Shown here: piece after piece, positions 47,121 through 59,327 of the stretch | Layout: each line of letters starts with the position of its first letter | How positions within the stretch are numbered: the stretch's first letter is position 1 | Origin: Trichoplusia ni | Taxonomy: Eukaryota; Arthropoda; Insecta; Lepidoptera; Noctuidae | Assembly (NCBI RefSeq): GCF_003590095.1 | Contig: NC_039491.1 | Coordinates: 2,790,001 to 2,854,000 of the forward strand | Reading direction: 5' to 3' | DNA length: 64,000 nt | Program-made: the position numbers and the translations under genes | Notes under the pieces: model-generated | What the model saw: the letters and a program-made list of their open reading frames with translations, nothing else | Database searches by the model: none | Told to the model about the DNA's origin: nothing

Positions 47121-47373
47121 ATATTATTTACACCATTGCTGAAGAAATTTTCATATCAACACTGAAACATAATTTTGTTTACTCACTACTCATACATCAC
47201 TTTGTCTTTTCTATTGATTGTTCGTGATGTTCAAATGTCATTAATATACCTAGGTGACTCACGATTAAACTGTCACTTGTTTGACATGAAAATCAATAGC
47301 AATAAGTTATTTCTCGGTCTAGTTGGCTGACATAAAACATATAGGTAGGTAAGTGTATAGTAAAGAGAATAAT

Positions 47374-47486
47374 TTAAGTCTATAGTGGTTTCTTAGGTTT
47401 ACGCGAATGTTAGACATTGAAATGAAACGACTTTTACGGATTTTATCGCGGTTTAATTTTTGGTTTTAGTTCCCAAGTTAAGTCTA
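47374..47486 (+). mobile_element. Short insertion (95 bp) of the 'gtggtttcttaggtttacgc' family with 9-bp target duplication
   Basis: The body at 47383-47477 (tagtggtttcttaggtttac, gaatgttagacattgaaatg, tttatcgcggtttaattttt, tagttccc) is flanked by TTAAGTCTA at 47374-47382 and 47478-47486. The family recurs in rearranged form at 59183-59312. Confidence 0.7.
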
Positions 47487-47624
47487 GTTTTAAGTATCGT
47501 TAGTAGGTAGAGTAAGTAGAGTCCACGTTTCTCATGTTAAGAAGACATGAGCGTCTATTAACAGGTTGGTACGTAACTAAGTTTCCGTAACTAAAGTGTG
47601 TACCTATAATAGGCATGCATACGA

Positions 47625-47702
47625 GACACTATGTTACTTAATTTCTAATTTGTTAAATATGTATGTTATGCTGTTGGTATACCTAATAAATAAATAAATA
47701 AA
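47625..47702 (+). mobile_element. Probable LINE tail ending in (TAAA)n
   Basis: tgttggtatacctaataaat followed by a TAAA repeat resembles the ends of moth Jockey-type elements. No coding part is attached. Confidence 0.35.
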
Positions 47703-47900
47703 GGGTAAAATAGGACGCTACGGTCACCGTGGCACGGGTGTCTGTCCGTTTGCCCGTCAGACTTTCACCAGGCTCTGACGACGACTTCTTCAACGACTTA
47801 ACTTGAAAAAACCGTGATAGCTAAACAGATGTAATGTTCAAAGATGTATTTATGCTTGTTCTATAACAACAAACACGAAAAAACGCAGTTAATCAGTTTG
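47703..47900 (+). repeat. 'ggttccg' dispersed repeat copy, diverged
   Basis: gtgtctgtccgtttgcccgt, tttcaccaggctctg, aaccgtgatagctaaacaga and gatgtatttatgc follow the family order. Confidence 0.5.
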
Positions 47901-48339
47901 GTTTGTGTCAATTTTTTTGTAAATTTTGTATTTGACCTACCTGTACGGCTTTACAAAACGGAAAGTTAAAAGCAAATATGTTAACCTATTCTTCATTTAT
48001 TGAATACGTAAAGGTAAAAAGTTCTGGTAATAAATGGCTTTCGGGTCTCGACGCATCACATACGTTCGTTTAGATCGATATTAAATTTCACAGACGATTC
48101 GAATCGCCTAATAATCGAAAAGAGGATATTTATCCCGCATTATCACAGCAAAAAAACTGAATACTGATAGTACAGTAAAAATAAGACAGTTGTAAATGCC
48201 CGCTTAATCCACAACATGTAGCCTAGACTAGTCTTATAAACGTGGCAAAAAAATAAAGATAAAGATGTAAGTAGTGTATTTTATGTTGGTCTACGTTGTT
48301 ATTTATTTTATACACCTTCCTCTTCATATCCCTGCATCA

Positions 48340-48425
48340 CCCTTTCATTGACTGGCAGAGAATGCCACAGGCATTAAGTCCACCATTGTACATGTTTTTT
48401 ATAAGAAGTGTAAATAAATAAATAA
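48340..48425 (+). mobile_element. LINE 3' tail ('ggcagagaatgccacaggcattaag')
   Basis: gactggcagagaatgccaca, ggcattaagtccaccattgt and a final aaataaataaataata are the typical end of a moth LINE family. Only the tail is present. Confidence 0.5.
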
Positions 48426-51400
48426 TAACAGCTATACTAATGTAATTGCTGCTTAGATAGTTCGATTTGAAATTATCTCCTTAATTAAAAGTGAGTTGAA
48501 TTCGTATCCGTATCGTAGTAGTCGTCGCCCTAAATAATTTACGATTTGCTCTGTCCCATTTTATGACTACACCTTAAAAAAAACGTTCAAAAAGCAAAAA
48601 ACATAAAACGCTCTGACTGTTTAGTCAGGTAGGTATTAACGTAATGGAAAAAGACCTGCTGTAATACAAATAAAAGTTTTACGGTACTTTTATATCTATT
48701 ACAGAGAAATGTTTTGAGGTTTTATTTAACAAACCGACATTTAAATTGGGTCTCTCCCCTGAGTTGAAACGTAGGCGATAAAATAATACGGATTTTATGT
48801 AGTCGGTACGTGAGTCGCTACATTATTTCATGTTTCACAGAATGATGATAAATTATGAGTCGCGCATTGATTTTCGAGTTGACAATGACATGCAATGTTT
48901 CTATCTACGTATCGATGTTGTTTTACGAAAACTGAGTACTACTAGCATTTGAAGTTGTTTTGATTTATTTATTAATTGATTGCAGTTTAACAGCTCAAAT
49001 TTAAACTGTTATGTACCTATAAATATTAAATCTGCAAAACACAAACACCATCTCTCGAATTCTAGAACGTATACACATATACGTCACATAATACGGTTTA
49101 TTATGTGACGTAATTCAACTTGCTTGTTTCCACAGTTTATTTTCACACATATATTTTTGAATGAATATTTCTTGCAAATACGTATTATATGTATGAGATA
49201 TTATATAAGTAATCAATTTGAGACCAAAAAACCTTCATATCGAAAATATTAAAAATTTACGACTCAACTATTCAGCAGACATTGGCATCGGTTGAATCAC
49301 AAATCACATATGGTAGTAAGCCTAGCGGTTAATCCGGCGTGACGTCATAGCCGGGCTAAGGCGGATTATCCAGCTCGATTGCGGACATCTTCCGATCGAA
49401 CAAACTTTACTCAGATTAATGCCTGGCTGCTTACATTACGTTGTCTGAACTTCTGACATTACCATCTCCAAGTGGTATTTATTCACGTACATATCTTACT
49501 CGTGGTTAATTAATAAAAGTTTGTGAGTTGTTTTCTATGTATTCGGCGCAAATATTTCTTGCTAAGATTTAAATTTGGTTGGTATAATTGAGCCGTATTA
49601 TAATAATTTAGTTAATTGAATTATGATTTATTTTTAGTTGTGTGCTTTGCATAGTTGCTTTTATTTCAGGTCGTGGTGGTATTGGGTAACAGACATATAA
49701 CATTTGTGAGAATTTAAACTGTTTAGCTTTCATAGCTCATAATACAGGCTGGTGACACACTGATGGACAGACGACCAGACAGAGCGGTGCTTTAGTAATA
49801 GGAAGCCGGAAAACTGTGTCGTACCTAAATAATATTTGACATTTGAGAGCAAAATTTCGTGGGGCGAAGAAAAGGCTTGGCTCGCCGCTGGTCTCTAAGC
49901 TTTTAGGGAGAGATTACGTCCATTCTGCATATTTCATTTAATTCGGAGCGATTACATTTTCAACATTGTGGGACCCAAAACTTTTGCCGATAGCAGACAT
50001 GGATTAAAACAGAACTTTTTGAATAAATTAGGGATATTGGGATATTATTCAATGTGGCGATAATAACTAACAAAAGTTGAATATTGTTTTAAGAAAATGT
50101 AGAGTTTATGTGTTTTATTTCATCGAATTTGGAATTTACGTTTGTTTTAAAATTTAATGATATCAAAGATTTTACAACGGCGTAAATATTACCAAAATGT
50201 TATTAAAATAAGCAGAAAGAGATAAAAAGAATGTCCTGAGCAGACCAAAGGTTCCAACACGTTTTCTTTTAAAAATAAAATGAATTTTAATGCAATCACC
50301 GACGTCGACTATAATGTAATACCCTTGCCTATGATTCAGCTAAAACTATTTCAATGTACCATTTCCGAGAAGATTTCACAACTCTAATGGTCCTGCCAAA
50401 AATTACTAATAGGCAATATTCAAACCTCAGGCACAATGTTATCTGATTTTGAAGTCAAAGAAATAAAATACCTTGAATAGGGTGTTCTTGACCAACGCCC
50501 GGCTCAAGGACAGCTTTTAGGCATAATTAATGCCTAAATGGGGCATCAATTAACGATAGCGTTAGAAGGAAACACGATAATTATACAGTGTCCCAAATGT
50601 AAATTAACATTTGTAAAAATATTTTTGTATGTAACGAATCCAATTAGTCAATGATGATTTAGTATATCGTCGATTATCACAATGCCAGAAGCTAATTCGA
50701 GTTTCTACAGTTCTATCTAATCTTAATAGCTATTGATCGTAACAATCCTAATAATATCAACTTTCGAGGAATCACGATTTACTCTTTTCTCGAGAACCAA
50801 TAATCCAGGCTATGACATCGTATAACCTTTTTATGTTCTTGTTCTAATCCGAAATATAATTCTAATACACATAATTATGATAATTAATTTCCCAGAAGTT
50901 TTTCAAGAGCAACAAAATTTAGCCGTTAAGACAAAGAGTTTGATATTATACAATAATATAGAACGCAATTAAACTGAATTCTATAAAAACTACTGCAATT
51001 CCAACATAAACTGATTCAGTAATAACATTTTCGAAACGAGGTTTGTAGCTTAAAGCTACGTGGCTCGTAGCGGCGTAGGTCTCGTAGCCGTTCGTAGCCG
51101 AAGGGCATGTATTCATGTAACTAGATTTGAGGCCCGCTGAGCCGTAAGTGAGTCAATTAATATTATAACGTTATCGCCGCGTCACCTTCCGTAATATTAT
51201 TGTGATAAACTGACGGAGACTCGATCGGTGACACGCGAGAGGTTTATGGTGTAGCTACATAAATACGAAGCTTAACCAATCAGTATCGATCCTGTGTTGG
51301 ATGGTGGGGACACAATTTCGGACACAGTACCTATATGTATATTATATTAGTTGTGAATTATGCTTATTGTCTTGTGTTGTGTAGTTTTCACGAAACAAGA

Positions 51401-53380
51401 ATCAGTACTAATTCAATTAGTCTACAGACATAGGTGGTAATTAGCTTGATGCATAAGACCTTGACACTTAAGCTGCTTCATAAAAAAATATGGTTAAACC
51501 TGTTAACAGTCAATTTACATTTAACAAGTTTCATGTCACTAATTACTAGTGGAAAAAAAGCTATGTAAACTAATCGCGATGTATCCACCTGTGAGCATAA
51601 AATGTGAACATGCGAAACATAATCGTTGACAAATGTTATATTATTTTCCTTTATATCTATGCACCTTCTTAATATCTTCTTTGGCTGACTAGTAGACTGT
51701 GCGGTGGCTTACTATAATTCGAACTCAAAACAAGACGTTTTCAAAAATATTACTAAATTACGTAACAAACGGACTGACTCACTCAGCAACAAACACAATT
51801 TAGAAACACGTGTTTCACTAGAACGATTCAACCTATATCAAATCTGACATTCACAGATCGATAGCTAAACTCCAGGAACTACAAATTGGCGATGAGAACT
51901 TGCCCGATGCAGACAGGGTGTTAAGGCTACGATATTACAAGAGAAATAGCAATATGGATGAAGGAGGATCACAAGAATTACTTTTGACAAGGACACTCGG
52001 TACACTGATTTCCAAGGCTTAAGTTTAGGAGCGTACTGCTCTTCTGGAAGGAGTTTGGATTGCTGGGCCTACCGCTTCCCAGAACTACACTTCGCAAAAC
52101 AGGTCAACTTGGAACTTAAGTGTGGAAAAAAAAGACCCTACTAAAAATAGATAGGTTTTAAGAAGGAGAGATCTACTGTCGTAATATTTCGCAGATTCGT
52201 ATTGTAGCGTTTCGAGTTTAGAACAAACAACTATCTAAAAATACCTACTATAATTACCTCAAGTAACCACGCTAAAGACATTTTATTTACTTACTGTGCT
52301 ACAAATCTACCCCGAATGGCGTCAATCCCTCCTCCCCAAACGGCAATCCTCGCTCCGCCACTGGATAATACGGACCTAATAGAAATCCGTCGTAATAAGG
52401 CCGTTACACAATACAAGGACCCCGGATCATCCAATTTATTCAAATATATTACTGACGTCGACACAGACTTTTACTAAAGCAATCTGTCAAAATCACAGAA
52501 AATGTAAACGGATAAATATTTGACAAAGGTTTGATTCCACACGGTTGGCCTTTGAAAGTGATTTATTCCTCCTTACTGTTTAAGATTAAATTCTATTTAG
52601 GTACGAAAATAACTTAATCTTTTAAGAGCTGTTTATTAACAAGGACTACTATTCTTCCAACTAGAGATTAGTCAAACATAACCCGTTTCGATATTCTAGT
52701 TAGGTTTATCATAAAATACAGTCATGGTAGAGCTTTTAAATTAAACTAATAAAAAACAAGTCATGATAAATCGCAACAACTAAAAACTGGAGTTTTAAAC
52801 TGCTGCGACACGAATTTAAACATGTTTATGCAAATTGCAATAAATTTGACGTTCATCTCTATTTACTAACACACACATGCAAGGAACTACAAGCTACAGG
52901 AGTCAACACTCCTAAAATAATAATACTGCAGTTTTGAGAGCAAAAAAAAACCTATACAGGGCGTAATGTGGCGTCACGCTTTAAATTGTCTTTTATTAAG
53001 GATGTGGTAGCTACCAGTACAATAATAACAAACATTCCAAGTCTCCTGGAACACTAAAAATGTACAGGCTACCACTTATTACTGCTAACATATTGAAAAT
53101 TATATGACTTATTTTAAAGAAATAAATTTGACTTTCGCAAGTCAATGTATCCACTGTCACGAGGTGTGTTGTACATTTTCTCATACTGAAAACAAACATT
53201 ATTATTCTCAGCAATTAATTGAAAGGCCTTACATTTACGAACATATTGTAAAAGGATGAGTCAGTTTAAATGCAGATAGCATAATATTTTTTGAAATAGT
53301 CAGATGGGTTGTTAGGTAGTTAATAATGTAAGTATAATGATACCATGCAGGAATCACATCATCTATATATTAATACGTGA
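48426..53380. other. Long AT-rich gene-free stretch
   Basis: No coding exon was recognised. It contains a hairpin at 49081-49111 and a GTAGC-rich patch at 51045-51110. The longest frame (67 codons, minus strand, 53011) has no protein-like content. Confidence 0.4.
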
Positions 53381-53661
53381 TGCCAAAACTTTGTACCCCT
53401 TTTTACAAAAATTGCGAGGACGCACGAGCATAAAATTTGGCACACTTATAGTTTATGTGCAGGAGAAGTGCAGAACGCTAATGTTTTTCAATAATAATGC
53501 TTATAAAGTACATTAAATCAATAAATAAAACATTACCCACACTACCATGCATTTCACACACACATGTTTCTTTTATATTTCATTTTGTCCATAGACATAA
53601 AGTACTGACATTGACATTTCAAAAATATATATATTTGCCTATACATACTCTGTGGTCAAAT

Positions 53662-53699
<38 letters not shown>
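53381..53699. repeat. 'tatattaatacgtgatgccaaaac' repeat, ending in an uninterrupted T36 tract
   Basis: ctatatattaatacgtgatg, cccctttttacaaaaattgc and ggcacacttatag begin a known-looking moth repeat. It runs to actctgtggtcaaatgg and then 36 Ts at 53664-53699. Part of it is duplicated at 53945-54140. The 73-codon frame with a phenylalanine run is simply the T tract. Confidence 0.45.
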
Positions 53700-53944
53700 C
53701 CTGGCTCTTCACGGTTAGTGTTGGCCAATGACAACATTTACAAAAGGTAGGGAAACTTAGGAATATATAAAAGGACGATAAATTTGGAGCGACAAATTGA
53801 TAAATTAAATTACAATTTTATGGTATTCGAAGAAATGAATGACGCTATACATTTATATACATGAAAGTTATTAGAATGAAGTAAGGACAGGATGGAAGAA
53901 GGAAGAGGAATATTAATGGATACTAAGCTATTTACAAAGGAACT

Positions 53945-54140
53945 ATGGAAATGGTTTCTTTTGATTTTCATTTTGTGCATAGGCATAGAGTACTCAAAAA
54001 AAAGTTTTATTTGCCTCATTTAATATAATTCTTTTTTTAATAATAATGCGTAAAAAATACATTAAATCAGTTAATAAAACATTATACTAACCAGCATGCA
54101 TTTGACACACGCATACATACTCTGTGGTCAAATTGTTTCT
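53945..54140. repeat. Second partial copy of the 53.4-kb repeat
   Basis: It shares ggtttcttttgattttcatt, a tacattaaatcagttaataaa block, ccagcatgcatttgacacac and catactctgtggtcaaattg with 53493-53663, but in permuted order. This shows a tandem-like duplication. Confidence 0.45.
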
Positions 54141-54319
54141 TTTGTCTATTAAAGACATAGTTGAAAAGTTTGTTTCCTGCAGTTTTATTGAATGTTTAAA
54201 CTTTTAAAGTTATTTAAAGTTTTTTTATAATGTTTGAATATTATATTTTAATAATGTATATTAAGTCACTTACAATTTAAATTTATTATATGGTCGAATT
54301 TCGACCACTCGGCGACCAC

Positions 54320-54543
54320 TAGTAAATATAATATTACAACGCTGAGGAGGTTTATTTGATGTTAGTTTGATCACGCTAATCTTAGGAAAACTACTAGTTA
54401 GATAGATAGAACATTCATTTAGGAAGGCTTTAGGATATAAAGCCGAAATAGGAGCGGAAAAATTACAAAAAAGGGAAGAAGATACGTGTAAAATCCTAAC
54501 TTTTATCTTCATAATCACGTGACTCGTCGCGCGCAACAGCTAG
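54320..54543 (+). mobile_element. Diverged Lep1-type Helitron
   Basis: The right end cgcgcaacagCTAG|T is intact at 54540-54543. The body (gctgaggaggtttatttgat, cacgctaatcttaggaaaac, aggaaggctttaggatataa) is diverged. A clear TC start cannot be seen. The 88-codon minus-strand frame is a translation of this element. Confidence 0.65.
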
Positions 54544-54829
54544 TTACAAAATAAATAGTTAGTTTTTCTTTACCTGGCCAGCTTTCTATGACAGATGAGC
54601 GACTGTTTTAGACCAGGTTATGTATGTCCAGTTTCTGTTTCGCTTTTAAGGAGTTTCTTCAGCGTTATTGCTAGAAGAAATGTATCTCGTCAACATGCAA
54701 AAATAATGGGTTGGGTATGACGTCCTTCTTTGTCTATTGAGCAGTGGACTTTAGATATAGCGATGGATTGAATGTACTTGTGACAGTATCTTTTTTAATT
54801 ATTTATGTAAATACATTAAAACTACCTTA
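54544..54829. other. Spacer between two Helitrons
   Basis: Nothing was recognised in this AT-rich spacer. Confidence 0.3.
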
Positions 54830-55091
54830 TCTATACTCTATATACTAATATATAAAGCTGAAGAATTTGTTTGTTTGAACGCGTTAATCTCAGGAACTTC
54901 TGGTCCAAATTGAAAAATTCTTTTTGTGTTGAATAGACCATTCGTCGAGGAAGACTTTAGGCTATAAACCATCACGCTGCCACTAATAGGAGCGAAGATA
55001 GGTACAATGGAAAATGTTAAAAAAACAGGGCAGGTATAAATCATAACTTATAACTTCTAGCCACGGGGACGAAGTCGCGGGCAACAGCTAG
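54830..55091 (+). mobile_element. Complete Lep1-type non-autonomous Helitron, 262 bp
   Basis: It starts TCTATACTCTATATACTAAT after an A and ends cgggcaacagCTAG before a T. The first bases carry a small internal duplication (tctatac/tctatatac) compared with the copy at 25182. The hairpin gac-gaa-gtc precedes the 3' end. Confidence 0.8.
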
Positions 55092-56139
55092 TACTCCATA
55101 TAAACAGTGAGATAGATAAAAAAAATCCATTGATTCTATGTAGAGTGTTCACGGATACCTTTTTATTTTTCGCACACAAATTATGTTAGCGTGTGCGCGT
55201 CACTGGACGTTGTTGTTTGCGTAGGTACGCTCTGCTTTTTTTTCCTTTTCTCTGCCTGCGGTGGACAAACACAGAATATACACGCACTTGAACAATAGCT
55301 GGAAACCAAACTGGAAAATAAAACCATTGTGTAATTTATGTAATACAAACACTGCTATTTTAGAGTTTATCTGTTGTTTAATATTACAAAGAAGTTAAGT
55401 TTTCGAAATTGAAGATTTTGGAAATAGTCTTAGAAATAGAAAGCCACGATATTGTGAGTGTTATAAGATATTGATAAGATATGTATGGACAGCATGGACA
55501 GCCGAGTGGTTGAGGCCACAACGCCAAAACCCACCGAATGCGACGTGCTCTGTTCGACAAGCATTGTTTGAAACCGACACAATATATATTTTTTTAATTT
55601 ATTTATGAATTGAAATTCCATACAAATAGAGTCGTTTCTTTAAAAACAAAAACGATTATTCGTCATTAAATGCTAGAATATATCCTCATTGCATTTTTTT
55701 TATTAATTCTTGTACTCCAACGAACGAAAAGCTCAATAAATCACCTGCATCCTTTATTTCCGCACACTCGTGCAGCTTGCCGTCTCAGTGGACGGTCATT
55801 GAGTGAAGTGTGCTACAAACGTCATGAATATCCGAGCAGCGATTGAAACTCGAGACCACTTACACAGAGCAAAATGCAGCCAATATGCTTTACTCGCAAT
55901 GTTGGTAACAATGTTATTATGAATTAAGTGGGTTGTGGTTGTTTGCTGATATATACAACCTTTTTTATAAGTACGAAGCTTGCTAGCGTTGTGTTACATT
56001 ATTTATGTAGGTACTTTATTATTTTTGAAGATGTAGCGGGGGTTTTGATAGAATTCAGAAATAAACCTCTATCAATAAAATAGTAAATTTAAAACTTTAT
56101 TTTATCCACAATACTTTGTAATAACTCAAACTCAAAGGG
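55092..56139. other. Gene-free stretch with a possible SINE scrap
   Basis: agccgagtggttgaggccac (55501-55520), followed by gctctgttcgacaagc, resembles decayed A and B boxes of a tRNA-derived SINE. No gene was recognised. Confidence 0.3.
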
Positions 56140-56405
56140 TTAAAACGGAGGCACCTCTGTCAGACCGTTCATCTGTCGCCAGGTTATATCTTAAGTGCCG
56201 TGATAGCTACCGAGGTATAGGTGCTTTAACAGCTCATAACCGTATGATAAGTATTTCTATTACCGCTATAACAACAGTGCACTAAACATTAATTAACTTA
56301 TAATTGAACTAAACTTGAGATAGAAGTATAGAAGTATCGCAAGTTACTTTTTGAAACGAATCCCTCAGTGTCGCGAGTCCGACTCCCACTTGACCGGTTT
56401 TATTA
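56140..56405 (+). repeat. 'ggttccg ... gtcgcgagtccgactc' dispersed repeat copy
   Basis: gttcatctgtcgccaggtta, gtgccgtgatagctacc, taccgctataacaacag and ctcagtgtcgcgagtccgac lie in family order. Confidence 0.6.
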
Positions 56406-56414
56406 TTTATCTAA

Positions 56415-56552
56415 GGGCCGATTTTTCAATCGCCAGATAATTTTTATTCGACGAATATGTTTGACGTTTTGACAGCTTTTGTATAGAAAATATGTCAAAC
56501 GGCCATATTTATTCCTCAGATAAAAGTAATCTGACGATTGAAAAATTGGGCC
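56415..56552. mobile_element. MITE with inverted ends 'gggccgatttttcaatcg' and TAA flanks
   Basis: The left end is gggccgatttttcaatcgcc; the right end, reverse-complemented, is ggcccaatttttcaatcgtc. TAA lies directly outside both ends (56412-56414 and 56553-56555). Length is 138 bp with no coding capacity. The 74-codon frame starting at 56492 crosses its right end and is not a gene. Confidence 0.7.
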
Positions 56553-56555
56553 TAA

Positions 56556-57185
56556 GTCACTCTATCTATCCATTACTAATCAAATATTGTGTTCGAATTT
56601 TAAACGTAGAAACACACACTAGGTCTAACTATGAAACTGATCAATTGAAAACCTTCCAGTCTCAGTCAAAGGTATTATTCCTTTTTCTCCATAAGGGAAA
56701 ATCACAAATCGACTAGTAAACCGGCAATCTATACGAACCTTCAATTCTTTGAAAGTAAGAGGTAACAAAGCCTCTAACTGAAAACAATGGTTACATTTCA
56801 AGGGAAATACGCTGACGAATTTATCAGTTACCTAGACGTTTCACCGTTTCACCGCCTGTGGAACAAATGAGCTGCATTTGTACCAAGACTTCACAATACT
56901 ATTTCATATGTACAGTCAGTAACGAAGTCAATAAAATTACAAAGAATCAGTATTTTGCAGTGGATTTCTGAGTCGTGAGACAGACGGGTTCGTAAAAATA
57001 GGCTGAAGATAAACAAATAGCTTGGATGACAAATGAATTTGTGACTACCCTCAAAAGTGTGTGTCAGTCACCAATAAATTCACGAGTAAAGCCACCAAGC
57101 CACCTTAACTTCAATTTTTATTTCTATTATTTGTTGTTATAGCGCCATAGCAGCAACATAAATATATGTATTGTCTGTGAAATTA
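56556..57185. other. AT-rich gene-free stretch
   Basis: Nothing was recognised. Confidence 0.35.
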
Positions 57186-57189
57186 CACC

Positions 57190-57355
57190 GGTCTAGCTAT
57201 CACGGTTCATGAAATACAGCCTGGTGCCTATGTGAGGTTATTACACGACTCTATCAAAAATTGACGGCATACCAGCAGAATGCCATTAGGAAAAAAGATA
57301 CAGTTTAGTGAAGGACGGACAACGGAGCCTCGGGTTCCGCTTTAACCCTAAAAAT
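57190..57355 (-). repeat. 'ggttccg' dispersed repeat copy, minus strand
   Basis: On the minus strand it reads gggttaaagcggaacccgag, ttgtccgtcct, ccaggctgtatttcatgaac and cgtgatagctagacc, the start of the family. The 73-codon frame at 57308 begins inside it and is not supported. Confidence 0.55.
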
Positions 57356-59167
57356 CAAGATATAGCGCGTTTTAACATTTTTTTAACTAAATTTTTGGTG
57401 ACAAGTCAATTTTTTAATTCAGTAGCTTTTCAGATCCCTTTGAGACTGAATATGTGTTGTTCGACAAACGGATTATGTCAATCTTTGTTGCTGACCTTAC
57501 AAGTGGCAGGTGTTACGTCATTTAATTAGTTCATTGGTTCTCGAGTAGCGTTTTAATTAATAATTAACATCGTATATTACGACATCAAATCATGTAGCAC
57601 ATTTATTTAAGTGGTTCCAAACACATGTATTACATATTCGATAATTGTACGAAGAACGATTGTAGATAGAACTTTGATATCAAATTGGCCTCTCATACGA
57701 CGGCTGATAACTTTATAATTGCATTATACTGAACCAGTGAACCTCTTTAATGTAAAAAGAATCCAACCTTATTTATTTATTACTACACTCATAGAATCAT
57801 CAATCAAATCAAGAAGTTGCTTTTTGCTTTCTACAAAGGCCTCATCTTATCTAGATTTTTTTTCAGAATTAGCACCTTTTCCAGTATTTTACCGTTTTTT
57901 TCTAATATAGTCACTTTAGGAGTCAGTTATTAAAAGAATATCATACTAACCTAAAAATACTTATAAGACTTAGTCAATAAACGACAAATTATTGATTAAA
58001 TATTTATACGACTGTCGTACGAAAACATAAATGGACGGAAACAGAAAAAGTAAATAAATATTCAGGACACACGCCAAAACAAAGAAGATAATTCGGTTTG
58101 ATAAACGTTAATTGAAGAATAATCAACGTGAAAGAATTTATGAGGCGGTGCGGGGCTGCCGCTACCCGTACCAACAAACTCTACAAGCAAGAATTTAGCT
58201 GTTGTGGAAGCGAGACGGAGTTACGTGCAGAGTATTGTGCCATCTCGCTTCAATAGCCGCAGTAATCCTGCCAAATGCTCATAGTGAACGCTCAAAGGTG
58301 TCTGGCAATTAGGTGCGGTCACAGCTTTTCGCCAACAATAATCCTTAATGAAATTTGCTCCAAGAGATTCGTTTATACGCCATTAACTTCCCATCAAAGA
58401 TATATCTTCGTCTGTCTCGAAGAGTCGTTTTCTCGCTTCGCGTGGCGCTCGCCGAACTATAAAAGTCTGAGATTATTGATGTAATGTAATTGAAAGGAGA
58501 TCGATGTCACGTGAAAAGCAATTTATTAGGTGTCGCCGAGGACTGGGCCATTATTACATACTTATTTATTCTGTAATTGGACTATTTCGACTGACACCTG
58601 TCGAATACCATGACTATTAAGTATTGGAAAATTTAGGTTTACACGAACACATTATTTTGTATCGTCATGTTCTTTTATTGATGAGAATTTCTATAGGTTT
58701 TTAGTGATAATAATCGATAGTTTTGGCTAGAAATTTACTACATTTAACGTTAATTAAGTGACTTTACAACAAATATTCCTAGATAAACGATTTTTAAATA
58801 TAAAATAATTAATGAATTTAATGTTTTTATTATATGACTAAAGAAGATACCAAAGTACAAACTTTTTGATAATCAGAGGTACCTATATTAAACAGCTGTT
58901 ATTAAATATTTAAAACCAGTATAAACTAAAATTGATCATAAAAAATGTAGCTACGCAACAAATACTAGATAATAAATTTATAATAATTTACATTAAGTGA
59001 ACAAATGTCTTATTAACGTTACTAAAAGGTTACAAAGTAAACCATTTCCAGGCGCTTATGAATAGTCCGCGTTCTAATTGCGTGTTTAAAATGTAATGAA
59101 AGAACGAGCGAAGCTGTCCCACTTGTCCGTATCATTACGTTGTAATCGTAGTTATTACTTTGTTAAA
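57356..59167. other. AT-rich gene-free stretch
   Basis: Short frames at 57719 and 58275 have no recognisable content. A GC-richer patch at 58140-58260 (gaggcggtgcggggctgccg) is unexplained. Confidence 0.35.
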
Positions 59168-59327
59168 TAAGATTCCGAATTGAAATGAAACTACTTTTAC
59201 GGATTTTATCGCGGTTTAATTTTTTGTGTTTAGTTCCCGACGTTTCGACACCTTTGCAGGTAAAAGTAGTTTCATTTCAATGTCTAACATTCGCGTAAAC
59301 CTAAGAAACCACTAAGATTCCGAATTG
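59168..59327. mobile_element. Internally inverted insertion of the 'gtggtttcttaggtttacgc' family with 15-bp target duplication
   Basis: TAAGATTCCGAATTG flanks the insert exactly (59168-59182 and 59313-59327). The 130-bp body starts aaatgaaactacttttacgg, goes through tcgcggtttaa and gacgtttcgacacctttgca, and then turns to gtaaaagtagtttcatttca, caatgtctaacattcgcgta and acctaagaaaccac, the reverse complement of the start of the family seen at 47383. One part of the element is thus inverted relative to the other. Confidence 0.75.

Noticed and set aside
53497..53718. 73-codon frame with a phenylalanine run
   Set aside because: The run is the T36 tract inside a repeat.
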